From: Rathayibacter oskolensis
GTDB lineage: Bacteria; Actinomycetota; Actinomycetes; Actinomycetales; Microbacteriaceae
Assembly: GCF_900177245.1 (NCBI RefSeq)
Contig: NZ_FXBM01000001.1
Span: 62,001-126,000 of the forward strand
Direction: 5' to 3'
DNA length: 64,000 bases
This document shows, one piece after another, positions 1-7,484 of the stretch. Position 1 is the stretch's first letter. Each line of letters begins with the position of its first letter. The translations under genes were made by a program, and so were the position numbers. The notes beneath the pieces are model-generated. The model did not search any database. It worked only from the letters and a program-made list of their open reading frames with translations, and had not been told where the DNA came from.

Positions 1-599
1 GTGTCCTGGGTGAAGAACTCGGCGGCGTCGGTGTACTGCTGCCAGGTGGTGGGCGGCACGAGGTCGTAGCCGTACTCGTCCTTGAACGCCGCCTGCTGCG
101 CCGGGTCCTCGAAGAGGTCGGTGCGGTAGTAGAGGATCTCGGAGTTGGTCCACGCGGGCATGCCGACGTAGCTGCCGTCGACCTGCGCCTCCTGGACGAG
201 GGAGGGGAACAGGTCGGAGACGACGTCATCGGTGTAGAGGTCGTCGAGCGGAGTGACCGCGCCGGCGAAGGCGGGCAGCCAGATGGCGTCGAGGGCGGCC
301 ACGTCGAACGAGACGCTGCCTGAGGAGAACTCGCTGTTCAGGCGGTTGTAGAGGCCGTCGTAGGGGAGCTCGACGAACTCGATCGAGGTTCCGGTCTCCT
401 CGGCGTACTGGTCGGCGATCGGCTGCAGTTCGCCGTGGCCGCCCGCTTCGACGAGAACGGTCACGGTGTCGGCGTCGCCGGAGGCGCCGGTGCCGCCGCC
501 GGCACCGCAGCCGGTGAGGACGACGGCGGCCGTGAGGGCGACGGCGCCGACCTGGAGGAGTCGGCGGGCAGGGCGGGAAGCAGGTCTGCGAAGCGACAT
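1..599 (-). CDS. Sugar ABC transporter substrate-binding lipoprotein (partial, runs off left edge)
   Basis: This is the N-terminal 199 residues of an extracellular solute-binding protein. It opens with a basic stretch, a hydrophobic core and a lipobox (VLTGC, Cys31), so it should be a membrane-anchored lipoprotein. The mature part has the family 1 sugar-binder style (ADTVTVLVEAGG..., then LPYDGLYNRL, FDVAALDAIWLPAFA, YVGMPAWTNSEILYYRTDLF), as in CUT1 importers. ATG at 597-599 has GGAG about 8 bases upstream. It diverges from the GH32 gene across the palindrome at 697-727, so it probably imports the fructo-oligosaccharide or difructose anhydride made by the neighbouring enzymes. The C-terminus and presumably the permeases lie outside the window. 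Confidence 0.85.
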   Translation of the reverse strand, partial: MSLRRPASRPARRLLQVGAVALTAAVVLTGCGAGGGTGASGDADTVTVLVEAGGHGELQPIADQYAEETGTSIEFVELPYDGLYNRLNSEFSSGSVSFDVAALDAIWLPAFAGAVTPLDDLYTDDVVSDLFPSLVQEAQVDGSYVGMPAWTNSEILYYRTDLFEDPAQQAAFKDEYGYDLVPPTTWQQYTDAAEFFTQD

Positions 600-696
600 C
601 ACTTCGGCTCCAATCGAGAGCGCTTGAGCGGAGGGAGGGGGTGGGCCGGTGTCGACGACGGCCCCGGGACCCCAGCATGCAACGAATCCCGAAGAT

Positions 697-727
697 TGAC
701 AATACGTTTTGCCAAAACGTATTGTCA
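697..727. promoter_or_regulatory. Perfect 31-base palindromic divergent promoter-operator
   Basis: The arms TGACAATACGTTTTG (697-711) and CAAAACGTATTGTCA (713-727) are exact reverse complements around one central base. It can be read as two overlapping LacI-family operators with CG centres at 705/706 and 718/719. Going right, TTGACA (696-701) and TATTGT (720-725) form -35/-10 boxes 18 bases apart, with a start near 733, which is the GH32 ATG, so that mRNA may be leaderless. Going left, symmetry gives GTGACA and TATTGT for the binding-protein gene. The boxes are seen; regulator identity is inferred. Confidence 0.8.
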
Positions 728-732
728 CTTCC

Positions 733-1998
733 ATGACCACCACCTCTCCGGATGCCGCCGAGCGCGCCGTCTCCGCCGCCGTCCGCCCCCGGATCCACTT
801 CACGGCCGCGACCGGCTGGATCAACGATCCGCACGGGATCACCTTCCACGAGGGGCGCTACCACCTCTTCCATCAGTACGTCCCGGGCTCGGCCGTCTGG
901 GCGCCGAACTGCCACTGGGGTCACGCGGTCGCGACGGACCTCCTGCACTGGGAGCACCGTCCGATCGCGCTCGCTCCGGGCGACGGGGACGGCGGGATCT
1001 GGACGGGCAGCCTCGTGGTGGCCGAGGACGGCGCGAGGATCCTCTACACCTCGACCGTCGCAGACGACTACGCGCGGGGGCGGATCCGCGTCGCACGACC
1101 GGTCGACGAGAGCTGGGACCGCTGGGAGAAGGGGCCGGTGCTCCTCGACGCGCCGGCGGAGGCGGACGTCGTGGTCTTCCGCGACCCCTTCGTGCTGCGC
1201 GAGGGCGACGGCTGGCGGATGTTCGTCGGGGCCGGCACGTCGACGGGCGAAGCGCAGGCGATCACCTACACGTCGAGCGATCTCGCCTCGTGGGAGTACG
1301 ACGGAGTCGCCGCGCGACGCTCCTCGAGCGAGCGCGAACCCGTGTGGACAGGGGCGCTGTGGGAGTGCCCGCAGGTCGTCGAGGTCGACGGCCGCCACGT
1401 GCTGATCAGCTCGGTCTGGGACGCGGACGTGCTGCACTACGCGGCCTACGGGATCGGCGACTACGCCGAGGGGCGCTTCGAGGCGCGCGACTGGGGACGG
1501 CTCAGCTTCGGCGACTCCTACTATGCGCCCTCGTTCTTCCGCGACGCCGAGGGCCGCCCCTGCTTGATGTTCTGGATGCGCGACGTCGAGGACGCGGAGG
1601 CCGGCTGGAGCAGCGCGCTCAGCCTCCCGCACCTGCTCGCAGTGCGCGAGGAGAGGCTCGTGCTGCTGCCTCACCCGGCGTGGTCGGGTGTCCGTCCGGT
1701 CGAGCCGGGTGAGGCGGGGGACGGCCCCGTGCGCATCGACTGGACGCCGGAGCACTCCGGCGATCGCCTCGAGATCGCTCCGTCGACCGCGCTCGTGTGG
1801 AGCGCGGGGGAGCTCGTGCTGGAGCGGGAGGGATCGGAGCCGTGGACCGCGCCGCACGCGGGCGGCCCCGTCGCCGTGGTCCTCGACGGGCCGGTGCTGG
1901 AGGCGGTGACCACGGCCGGAGTTCTGGGCGGACCCATCGCGCCGGCGGTGTCGGTGCGGGTGCACGGCGGCCGGGCGTCCGCGTCCGCCCTCGACTGA
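733..1998 (+). CDS. Glycoside hydrolase family 32 beta-fructosidase
   Basis: This 421-residue protein has no signal peptide and is therefore cytoplasmic. It carries the GH32 landmarks in order: WINDPHG (residues 29-35, nucleophile Asp32), FHQY, WGHAVATDLLHWEHRPIAL, FRDPF (transition-state stabiliser Asp151) and WECPQV (acid/base Glu211). It should release fructose from sucrose-, inulin- or inulobiose-type beta-fructosides. Beside an ABC importer and two GH91 enzymes, its probable substrate is the inulobiose or short fructan taken up by the cell. No Shine-Dalgarno precedes ATG 733, and the promoter palindrome ends 5 bases before it, which suggests a leaderless transcript. Substrate preference (sucrose, levan, inulin) cannot be read from the sequence. 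Confidence 0.92.
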   Translation: MTTTSPDAAERAVSAAVRPRIHFTAATGWINDPHGITFHEGRYHLFHQYVPGSAVWAPNCHWGHAVATDLLHWEHRPIALAPGDGDGGIWTGSLVVAEDGARILYTSTVADDYARGRIRVARPVDESWDRWEKGPVLLDAPAEADVVVFRDPFVLREGDGWRMFVGAGTSTGEAQAITYTSSDLASWEYDGVAARRSSSEREPVWTGALWECPQVVEVDGRHVLISSVWDADVLHYAAYGIGDYAEGRFEARDWGRLSFGDSYYAPSFFRDAEGRPCLMFWMRDVEDAEAGWSSALSLPHLLAVREERLVLLPHPAWSGVRPVEPGEAGDGPVRIDWTPEHSGDRLEIAPSTALVWSAGELVLEREGSEPWTAPHAGGPVAVVLDGPVLEAVTTAGVLGGPIAPAVSVRVHGGRASASALD

Positions 1999-2032
1999 CG
2001 CGGAGGGAGCCGCGGGCGACTCCCTCCGCGTC
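1997..2032. terminator. Hairpin terminator between convergent fructan genes
   Basis: GACGCGGAGGGAG (1997-2009) pairs perfectly over 13 bases with CTCCCTCCGCGTC (2020-2032) around a 10-base loop. It lies exactly between the stop of the GH32 gene and the stop of the first GH91 gene, which converge. There is no U-tract on either side, as is common in actinobacteria. It probably stops transcription from both directions. Confidence 0.75.
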
Positions 2033-2033
2033 C

Positions 2034-3368
2034 TCAGGACGGGATCGAGGGCGTGGCCCGAACGGCGTTGACGGCGCGGTCGGCGAGCACCTCGGTCTCG
2101 GTGCCGGAGTCGAGGATCGTGTTGCGCGCCGACCCGGCCTCGACCAGCACGGTCGTCAGAGGCAGGTGGTCGGAAGCCTCCGTCGAGAGGAGCGCGTCGA
2201 CCTGCGCCTCGAAGGCGGATCCGCCCGAGGCGGCACGGACGTCCTTGCCCACCATGTGGTTCCCCGAGACCTGGTTGCCGCTGCCGCCGACGAGCAGGAC
2301 GATCACCGGCGCGGTCCCCCCGGGTCGGACCTGCCGGGCGTCCACGACCTCCGAGAAGTGATTGGCGAGCACGGAGTTGTCGCTGCCGTCGATCCGCAGC
2401 AGGCCGAAGTCGTCGTCCAGGCCGTTGTCGACCCCGAGGAACGGCGTCCACGGCTCGTGATCGCGCAGGAAGTGGTTCGAGGCGACGAGGTTCTCGGAGC
2501 TCCCGGCGTCGAGCCGCACCATGCCGGGATAGAACGAGTGGAGGCGGTTCGAGACGACGCTCGAGCGCGTCACCGCGCTGAGGTGCACGCTGCTCGCGCC
2601 CCGAGGGAACACGTTGTTCGCGGTGATCAGCAGCCCGCCGTGGTTCTCGGCCCGGATCGAGTGACCGCGCGGCCCTGCACCGAGCAGGTTGTCGGTGATC
2701 TTCGACGCCTGCCCCCAGCCCAGCAGCTCGATGCAGCTGCCGCACTCGGCGAGGAAGTTGTCGTGCACGGAGAGCGCGTCGGCGTGGTGGATCGTCAGCG
2801 CGTGCTCGAGGTAGACGAAGCCCATCCCGCTGATGCGGAACGAGTCGTTCGCGCTCGCGACGAGGATCCCGGTGCGCCCGTTGACATACGTGTTCTCGGG
2901 GAGTGCGTCCGACTCGTCGGCCACGAAGTGCAGGCCGTCGAGGCAGAAGTCGACGAACTCGACCGAGCTGATCCGCGGGCTGCCCTCTCGGCGGACGACG
3001 AACGCGGCGCCCGCCTCCTGGTCCGCGCCTGCGTCGAGCTGCACCAGGATCCGACTGCCGCCCGGCCACAGCTCGTGCAGACCGGCCCACTCCTCCTCGG
3101 GCACGTTGAAGCGGATGCTGGAGGACGTGAAGCCGTGACCCGACCCCTGGATCCTCAGATAGCTGATGTCGATGACGACCTGGGTGCGGAGGGGGTAATC
3201 GCCGGGCGGGAGGTGGATCACCGCTCCGGGCTTCCCGCCGTCGAGCTCATCGGTGGCCGTCTGCCGCGCTCGGATGTCGTCGAGGATGCTGTTCAGCACC
3301 TCGCCGACGTCCTCGGTCGGATCGCCGACGGGCCAGGTCGTGACGTCGTAGTAATGGGCGCTGGGCAT
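2034..3368 (-). CDS. GH91 beta-helix enzyme, difructose anhydride III hydrolase / inulin fructotransferase-like (cytoplasmic)
   Basis: This 444-residue protein begins MPSAHYYDVTTWPVGDP and has no signal peptide. It shows the GH91 right-handed parallel beta-helix pattern (IQGSGHGFTSSSIRF, NFLAECGSCIEL, ANNVFPRG, SNRLHSFYPGM, NHFLRDHEPW). The two acidic residues reported as catalytic in GH91 are present as Asp203 (HDNF) and Glu214 (CIEL), with the expected 11-residue spacing. The family contains secreted inulin fructotransferases (inulin to difructose anhydride) and intracellular DFA-IIIases that open the anhydride to inulobiose. Lack of a secretion signal and an intact pair favour the DFA-IIIase role; this is inference. 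It lies 89 bases downstream of the second GH91 gene on the same strand and ends at a shared hairpin. Confidence 0.88.
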   Translation of the reverse strand: MPSAHYYDVTTWPVGDPTEDVGEVLNSILDDIRARQTATDELDGGKPGAVIHLPPGDYPLRTQVVIDISYLRIQGSGHGFTSSSIRFNVPEEEWAGLHELWPGGSRILVQLDAGADQEAGAAFVVRREGSPRISSVEFVDFCLDGLHFVADESDALPENTYVNGRTGILVASANDSFRISGMGFVYLEHALTIHHADALSVHDNFLAECGSCIELLGWGQASKITDNLLGAGPRGHSIRAENHGGLLITANNVFPRGASSVHLSAVTRSSVVSNRLHSFYPGMVRLDAGSSENLVASNHFLRDHEPWTPFLGVDNGLDDDFGLLRIDGSDNSVLANHFSEVVDARQVRPGGTAPVIVLLVGGSGNQVSGNHMVGKDVRAASGGSAFEAQVDALLSTEASDHLPLTTVLVEAGSARNTILDSGTETEVLADRAVNAVRATPSIPS

Positions 3369-3457
3369 CGGTGCTCGCTCTCGTGCAGTACTGCGGATGG
3401 ACGTAGGAGGGGAGGCGGCCGGTGGCGCCGCCACCCCTCCGTGCTCTCTCGACGGGG

Positions 3458-4720
3458 TCAGGGGGTGGGGCGGAAGCCGTAGCTGGTCGTCGCGGTGCTG
3501 AACTGCGCCTCGGTGCCGCTGTCGAACACGTGCGAGTTCGTCGTGCCCGCGTCGAGGACCACGGTGTGGACGACGAGGTTCGTGATCACGTGGTTCGCAC
3601 CGATCTGGTTCTGATCGCCCGACTGCACCCGGAAGACGGCCGCTGTCGCGCCGGCGGGGGCGACCTGCTCCGGCGGCATGATCAGCGACACGTGGTTGCC
3701 GGTGATCGTGTTGCCGTCGCCGTTCACCTGCACCACTCCGAACAGGTCGTCGCGGCCGTTGCCGACGCCGATGAACGGCCCGTAGGTCTCCACCTGCCGT
3801 TCGAGCACGTTGGCCCCGATCAGGTTCTCCTTGCAGTTGCCCTCGAGCGTGATCATGCCGGGGTAGAAGGAGTGCAGTCGGTTCGAGGTGATCGCGGAGC
3901 GGTAGCAGTTCTTCAGGTGCACCGAGTCGATGCCCCGCGGGAACACGTTGTTGCCCGTGATCAGGAGCCCGTTGTGGGCTTCGGCGAAGAGTGAGAAGCC
4001 GATCGGTCCGGCTCCGAGGTGGTTGTCGGCCACCTTCGACGCCTGCCCGGAGCCGACGAGCTCGATGCAGCTGCCGCACTCGGCGAGGAAGTTGCCCGAG
4101 ACGTCCAGCGCGTCGGCGTCCTGCACGATCAGGCCGCGCTCGAGGTACACCATGCCCATCCCGCGCACCCGCGTCGCGTCCGTCGCCGTGGCGAAGCGGA
4201 TGCCGACCTTGCCGTTGCGATAGGAGTTCTGGTCCGCACCGAACGAGACCCCGTCGAGACAGAAGTTCTCGAACGTCACCGAGCTCAGCCGCGGGTCTGC
4301 TGTCCTCGAGACGAGGAACGCCTCCGAGTGGCCGTCCGTGTTCTCGACCCGCACGTGGCTCCCGCCCGGGTTCACCTCCTTCCACGCGGAGGTGTCGCCC
4401 GAGTTGTACCGGATGCTGAGCGAGGTGAAGCCGTGCCCGGATCCGCGGATCGTGAGGTAGCTGACATCGACCACGACACGCGTCTTCAGGGAGTAGGTGC
4501 CCGGCGGGATGTAGACGACGGCGCCCGGCTTGTCGGCCTGGTCGGGCTGCTTCCGCTTGACGTCGCTGATGATGTCGTTGATCACGGCGCCGAGGTCGTC
4601 CTGCGCGGTGACCGCGCGACCACGGACCTTCCACAGCGTCACGTCGTAGACGTTCGAGGCGAAGATCCCCCTGGCCAGATCGGCCGCCGCGTTCTTCAGG
4701 TCGACCGCGGTGCCGCTCAC
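3458..4720 (-). CDS. GH91 inulin fructotransferase-like domain, frame-disrupted from its signal peptide
   Basis: The open frame from GTG 4720 encodes 420 residues with strong GH91 motifs (NVYDVTLWKVRGR, IPPGTYSLKT, GSGHGFTSLSIRY, NFLAECGSCIEL, SNRLHSFYPGM). A Tat signal peptide lies immediately upstream (4717-4878) but in another frame; its TGA overlaps this GTG by 4 bases. Either a one-base indel broke a secreted enzyme (or is a sequencing error), or the domain is made by coupled re-initiation without its signal. The catalytic Asp position reads Gly209 (DVSGNF), while the partner Glu220 is kept. It would normally convert inulin to difructose anhydride outside the cell. Function is uncertain because of both defects. 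Confidence 0.8.
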   Translation of the reverse strand: MSGTAVDLKNAAADLARGIFASNVYDVTLWKVRGRAVTAQDDLGAVINDIISDVKRKQPDQADKPGAVVYIPPGTYSLKTRVVVDVSYLTIRGSGHGFTSLSIRYNSGDTSAWKEVNPGGSHVRVENTDGHSEAFLVSRTADPRLSSVTFENFCLDGVSFGADQNSYRNGKVGIRFATATDATRVRGMGMVYLERGLIVQDADALDVSGNFLAECGSCIELVGSGQASKVADNHLGAGPIGFSLFAEAHNGLLITGNNVFPRGIDSVHLKNCYRSAITSNRLHSFYPGMITLEGNCKENLIGANVLERQVETYGPFIGVGNGRDDLFGVVQVNGDGNTITGNHVSLIMPPEQVAPAGATAAVFRVQSGDQNQIGANHVITNLVVHTVVLDAGTTNSHVFDSGTEAQFSTATTSYGFRPTP

Positions 4721-4878
4721 AGCAGGCCCACCATGACGTAGCGACCGATCGCGGTCTCGATGACCGGTTCGATCGAGGTGGCGGCTGCCGCCGGCTGGTG
4801 CGCCCAGGCGGTGCCGACGGCGGTGATGGTCGTGACCGCCTGGAGGACGGTCCGTCGGGTGAGAACGGGAATGTGCAT
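4717..4878 (-). CDS. Tat-type signal peptide reading frame belonging to the GH91 gene (53 codons)
   Basis: ATG 4878 follows a clear AGAGGAG ribosome site. The product has TRRTVLQA (twin arginines at residues 8-9), a hydrophobic stretch and an alanine-rich cleavage region (HQPAAAAT), then about 20 more residues before TGA at 4717-4719. It has no catalytic part. The GH91 domain begins in a different frame at the overlapping GTG 4720. I read it as the true N-terminus of the exported fructotransferase, separated by a frameshift. An independently functional 53-residue peptide seems unlikely. Confidence 0.7.
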   Translation of the reverse strand: MHIPVLTRRTVLQAVTTITAVGTAWAHQPAAAATSIEPVIETAIGRYVMVGLL

Positions 4879-4930
4879 GCTGGCTCCTCTTCGAGTGCAG
4901 ATCGCGGCGGATCAGTCCGCGCGATTCGGT

Positions 4931-4948
4931 TGACAAAACGATTTGTCA
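4931..4948. promoter_or_regulatory. LacI-type operator upstream of the GH91 genes
   Basis: TGACAAA (4931-4937) and TTTGTCA (4942-4948) form a perfect 7-base inverted repeat around ACGA. With its CG centre the 18-mer differs by one base from the ideal TGACAAAACGTTTTGTCA. It shares TGACAA...TTGTCA ends and the ACG core with the palindrome at 697-727, so the same regulator probably controls both fructan promoters. It sits about 50 bases before the Tat-signal ATG. The regulator gene is not evident in this window; the LacI protein at 7931-8941 is a possible but unproven partner. Confidence 0.65.
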
Positions 4949-5092
4949 TCGACGGTCATGATCTTAGAAGGAATCTCCGTTCGGCGGAAGAGGGGCCGCG
5001 GGCCGGGGCGCGGATCGGCGTACGCGAGCCGGCGCAGACGAGGGTGAGCGGCCGGTCAGGAGTGCGCGGGCGCCGATGTGTAGCGTCGGGGC

Positions 5093-5779
5093 ATGCCCCC
5101 TCACGACCCCACCGACCCCGCCGCCGTCCTCTGGGACATGGACGGGACACTCGTCGTCTCCGAGCCCGCCTGGATCCGTGCGCAGGCCGCCCTCGCGGAG
5201 CGGTTCGGCTGCGTCTGGACTCAGGCCGACGCGGTCACGCTGATCGGCAGCACGATGCAGCAGACCGTGGAGGCGCTGCAGGCGGCGGGCGTCGCGCTCG
5301 AGGACGACGCGCTCGCCTCCTCCCTCGAGAACGACGTGCTCGCCGAGATGCACCGCGAGCTCTCCTGGCGGCCGGGTGCGCGCGAGCTGATGCGCGAGGT
5401 CGCGGGCGCCGGGATCCCCCAGGCGATCGTCACGACCTCGTCGCGCCCGGTCGCGCAGGTCGTCGTCGACGCCCTCGCGGCAGAGGTGCCTCTGGCCACC
5501 GTCGTGACGGGCGACGACGTCGTGCAGGGCAAGCCGCATCCGGAGCCGTACCTGCTGGCGGCGACACGTCTCGGCGTCGACGTCGCGCACTGCATTGCGG
5601 TCGAGGACTCGCCGACCGGGCTCGCCGCCGCGATCGCCTCCGGAGCCGTCCCTGTCGGAGTGCCGCACGACGCCGTCCTCGAGGAGGGCGGCGACCGGAC
5701 GATCTGGCCGAGCCTCTCGGGGCGGACGCTCGCCGATCTGCGCGGCCTGGTCGCTCGCCGCCTGCGGAACCAGAGCTGA
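5093..5779 (+). CDS. HAD-superfamily hydrolase, beta-phosphoglucomutase / sugar-phosphatase-like
   Basis: This 228-residue cytoplasmic protein has all four HAD motifs: WDMDGTL (nucleophile Asp15, acid/base Asp17), TTSS, the KPHP lysine (VQGKPHPEPY) and the acidic EDSPTG motif. The helical cap between motifs I and II is typical of subfamily I phosphatases and beta-phosphoglucomutases acting on small sugar phosphates. ATG 5093 follows GGGGC only, so the ribosome site is weak. The gene converges with the GH51 gene, and the two stops are 4 bases apart. The exact substrate cannot be told. Confidence 0.85.
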   Translation: MPPHDPTDPAAVLWDMDGTLVVSEPAWIRAQAALAERFGCVWTQADAVTLIGSTMQQTVEALQAAGVALEDDALASSLENDVLAEMHRELSWRPGARELMREVAGAGIPQAIVTTSSRPVAQVVVDALAAEVPLATVVTGDDVVQGKPHPEPYLLAATRLGVDVAHCIAVEDSPTGLAAAIASGAVPVGVPHDAVLEEGGDRTIWPSLSGRTLADLRGLVARRLRNQS

Positions 5780-5783
5780 GCGG

Positions 5784-7319
5784 CTACGCCGTCAGCGCGA
5801 CCGCCGTCCACGACACGGGCGGGAGGGTCAGCGTCAGCACGCCGTCGACCAGCTCGGCCGACGCGGCGCGGAGGCCGACGCGCTCCTGGTCGTCCTTCGT
5901 GTTCTTCGCATAGGGGTCCTCGTCGAACAGGGCGACCGCCTCTGCGACGCTCGTGACGCCGAGGCCGCTCACGTCGACGGACACCTCGAGCGACTCGCTC
6001 GTCGAGCGGTTGACGAGGAACACCGACGCGCGACCGTCGTCGAGCGTCGCCACCGAGTCGACCAGCGGCGCGTCGCCGTGCCGGGCGGTCGGGTAGGAGC
6101 CGACCTCGATGCGCGGCCTGAGCACCGACCCGGAGGCGAGGCGCGCGGTCGTCGCGAACGGGAAGAAGGTGGTCTGACGCCAGGCGGCGCCTCCGGGCTC
6201 GGTCATGATCGGCGCGATCACGTTGACGAGCTGCGCGAGCGAGGCGGAGGTGACCCGGTCGGAGTTCTTCAGCAGCGTGATCAGGAGGTTGCCGACGACG
6301 ACCGCGTCGGCGACGGAGTAGACGTCCTCGAGCAGGCGCGGGGCGTAGGCCCACTCGCGCGTGGTCTGGTCGCCCTCCGCGTCCGCCTTCTCCTTCGCCT
6401 GCCACTCCTCGAGGTACCAGACGTTCCACTCGTCGAAGGAGAGCTTGATGTCCTTGGTCTTGCGGAGCTTGTGCTTCACGTGATCGACCGTCGCGGCGAC
6501 CGTCGTGATGAAGTACTCCATCTCGAGCGACGAGGCGAGGAACGAGCCCAGGTCGCCGCCGTACTCCTGGTAGTAGGCGTGGCACGAGACGTACTCGACG
6601 TCGTCGTAGGTGTGCTCGAGCACGACGCGCTCCCACTCGCCGAACGTCGGCATGCTCGATCCCGACGAGCCGCAGACGACCAGCTCGAGGGACGGGTCGG
6701 CGATCTTGAGCGCCTTGGCCGTGCGCGAGGCGAGCTTGCCGTAGTCCTCGGCGTTCATGTGCCCGACCTGCCAGGGCCCGTCCATCTCGTTGCCGAGGCA
6801 CCACATCCGGATGTCGTGCGGCTCGGCCGCGCCGTTCGCGATGCGCTGGTCGGCGAGGGCGGTGCCCGCGGGTCCGTTGGCGTACTCGAGGACGTCGAGC
6901 GCCTCCATCACCCCGCGCGTGCCGAGGTTCACGGCGTACATGATCTCGCTGCCCGTGAGCTTCGCCCACCTCGCGAAGTCGTCGAGCCCGACCTCGTTGG
7001 TCTCGAGCGAGTGCCAGGCCAGGTCGCGGCGGCGCGGTCGCCCCTCGCGCGGGCCGACCCCGTCCTCCCAGCGGTAGCCGGACACGAAGTTGCCGCCGGG
7101 GTAGCGGATGGTCGTGGAGCCGAGCTCCTTGACCAGCTCGACCACGTCGAGGCGGAAGCCGTCCTCGTTCGCGGTGGGGTGCCCGGGCTCGTAGATGCCG
7201 TCGTACACGCAGCGGCCGAGGTGCTCGACGAACGAGCCGAACAGCCGGGGATTCACGGGCGCGACGACCGCGGCGGGATCGAGGGTGATGCGCGCGGCGG
7301 CGCGGGAGGCGTCGGTCAT
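5784..7319 (-). CDS. abfA: Alpha-L-arabinofuranosidase, glycoside hydrolase family 51
   Basis: This 511-residue protein has no signal peptide and matches intracellular GH51 arabinofuranosidases in length and motifs. These are GSFVEHLGRCVYDGIYEPGH near the N-terminus, STTIRYPGGNFVSGYRWEDGVGP, WCLGNEMDGPWQ with acid/base Glu178, and SFDEWNVWY with nucleophile Glu297, followed by a C-terminal beta-sandwich. It removes terminal arabinofuranose from imported arabino-oligosaccharides. ATG 7319 follows a purine-rich GAAAGGCTCCCCC leader. A LacI-like half palindrome lies about 75 bases upstream, and a LacI gene is nearby. No arabinose transport gene is in the window. Confidence 0.95.
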   Translation of the reverse strand: MTDASRAAARITLDPAAVVAPVNPRLFGSFVEHLGRCVYDGIYEPGHPTANEDGFRLDVVELVKELGSTTIRYPGGNFVSGYRWEDGVGPREGRPRRRDLAWHSLETNEVGLDDFARWAKLTGSEIMYAVNLGTRGVMEALDVLEYANGPAGTALADQRIANGAAEPHDIRMWCLGNEMDGPWQVGHMNAEDYGKLASRTAKALKIADPSLELVVCGSSGSSMPTFGEWERVVLEHTYDDVEYVSCHAYYQEYGGDLGSFLASSLEMEYFITTVAATVDHVKHKLRKTKDIKLSFDEWNVWYLEEWQAKEKADAEGDQTTREWAYAPRLLEDVYSVADAVVVGNLLITLLKNSDRVTSASLAQLVNVIAPIMTEPGGAAWRQTTFFPFATTARLASGSVLRPRIEVGSYPTARHGDAPLVDSVATLDDGRASVFLVNRSTSESLEVSVDVSGLGVTSVAEAVALFDEDPYAKNTKDDQERVGLRAASAELVDGVLTLTLPPVSWTAVALTA

Positions 7320-7391
7320 GGGGGAGCCTTTCGGGGCGACGACGGGCTCCGCCGTCTGCGGAGGTGGCGCTCCTCGGTGAGCGCCGCCCGT

Positions 7392-7410
7392 CGTTTCTAA
7401 CGTTGTACAA
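7392..7410. promoter_or_regulatory. Candidate LacI-family operator upstream of abfA
   Basis: On the minus strand the segment reads TTGTACAACGTTAGAAACG, with the central AACGTT (7399-7404) typical of LacI/GalR operators in actinobacteria. The match outside the core is imperfect (TTGTACAA against TTAGAAAC). It is placed correctly for control of abfA by the LacI gene at 7931-8941. Position and core are seen; binding is inference. Confidence 0.45.
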
Positions 7411-7484
7411 GCGATGGTGCGCGGTCCGCTCCTCCCTGTCAAGCTCTCCGCTCGCGTCCAGTCGCGCTGTGCTCGGATGGACGG

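Noticed and set aside
226-3090. Very long minus-strand open frame of 954 codons
   Set aside because: Its product is Arg/Pro/Gly-rich without any domain; it lies across GH32 and GH91 genes in other frames, which have clear motifs. High GC makes such antisense frames common.
5221-7410. Minus-strand open frame of 729 codons over abfA and the HAD gene
   Set aside because: Low-complexity product; abfA and the HAD gene in other frames have catalytic motifs and sensible starts.
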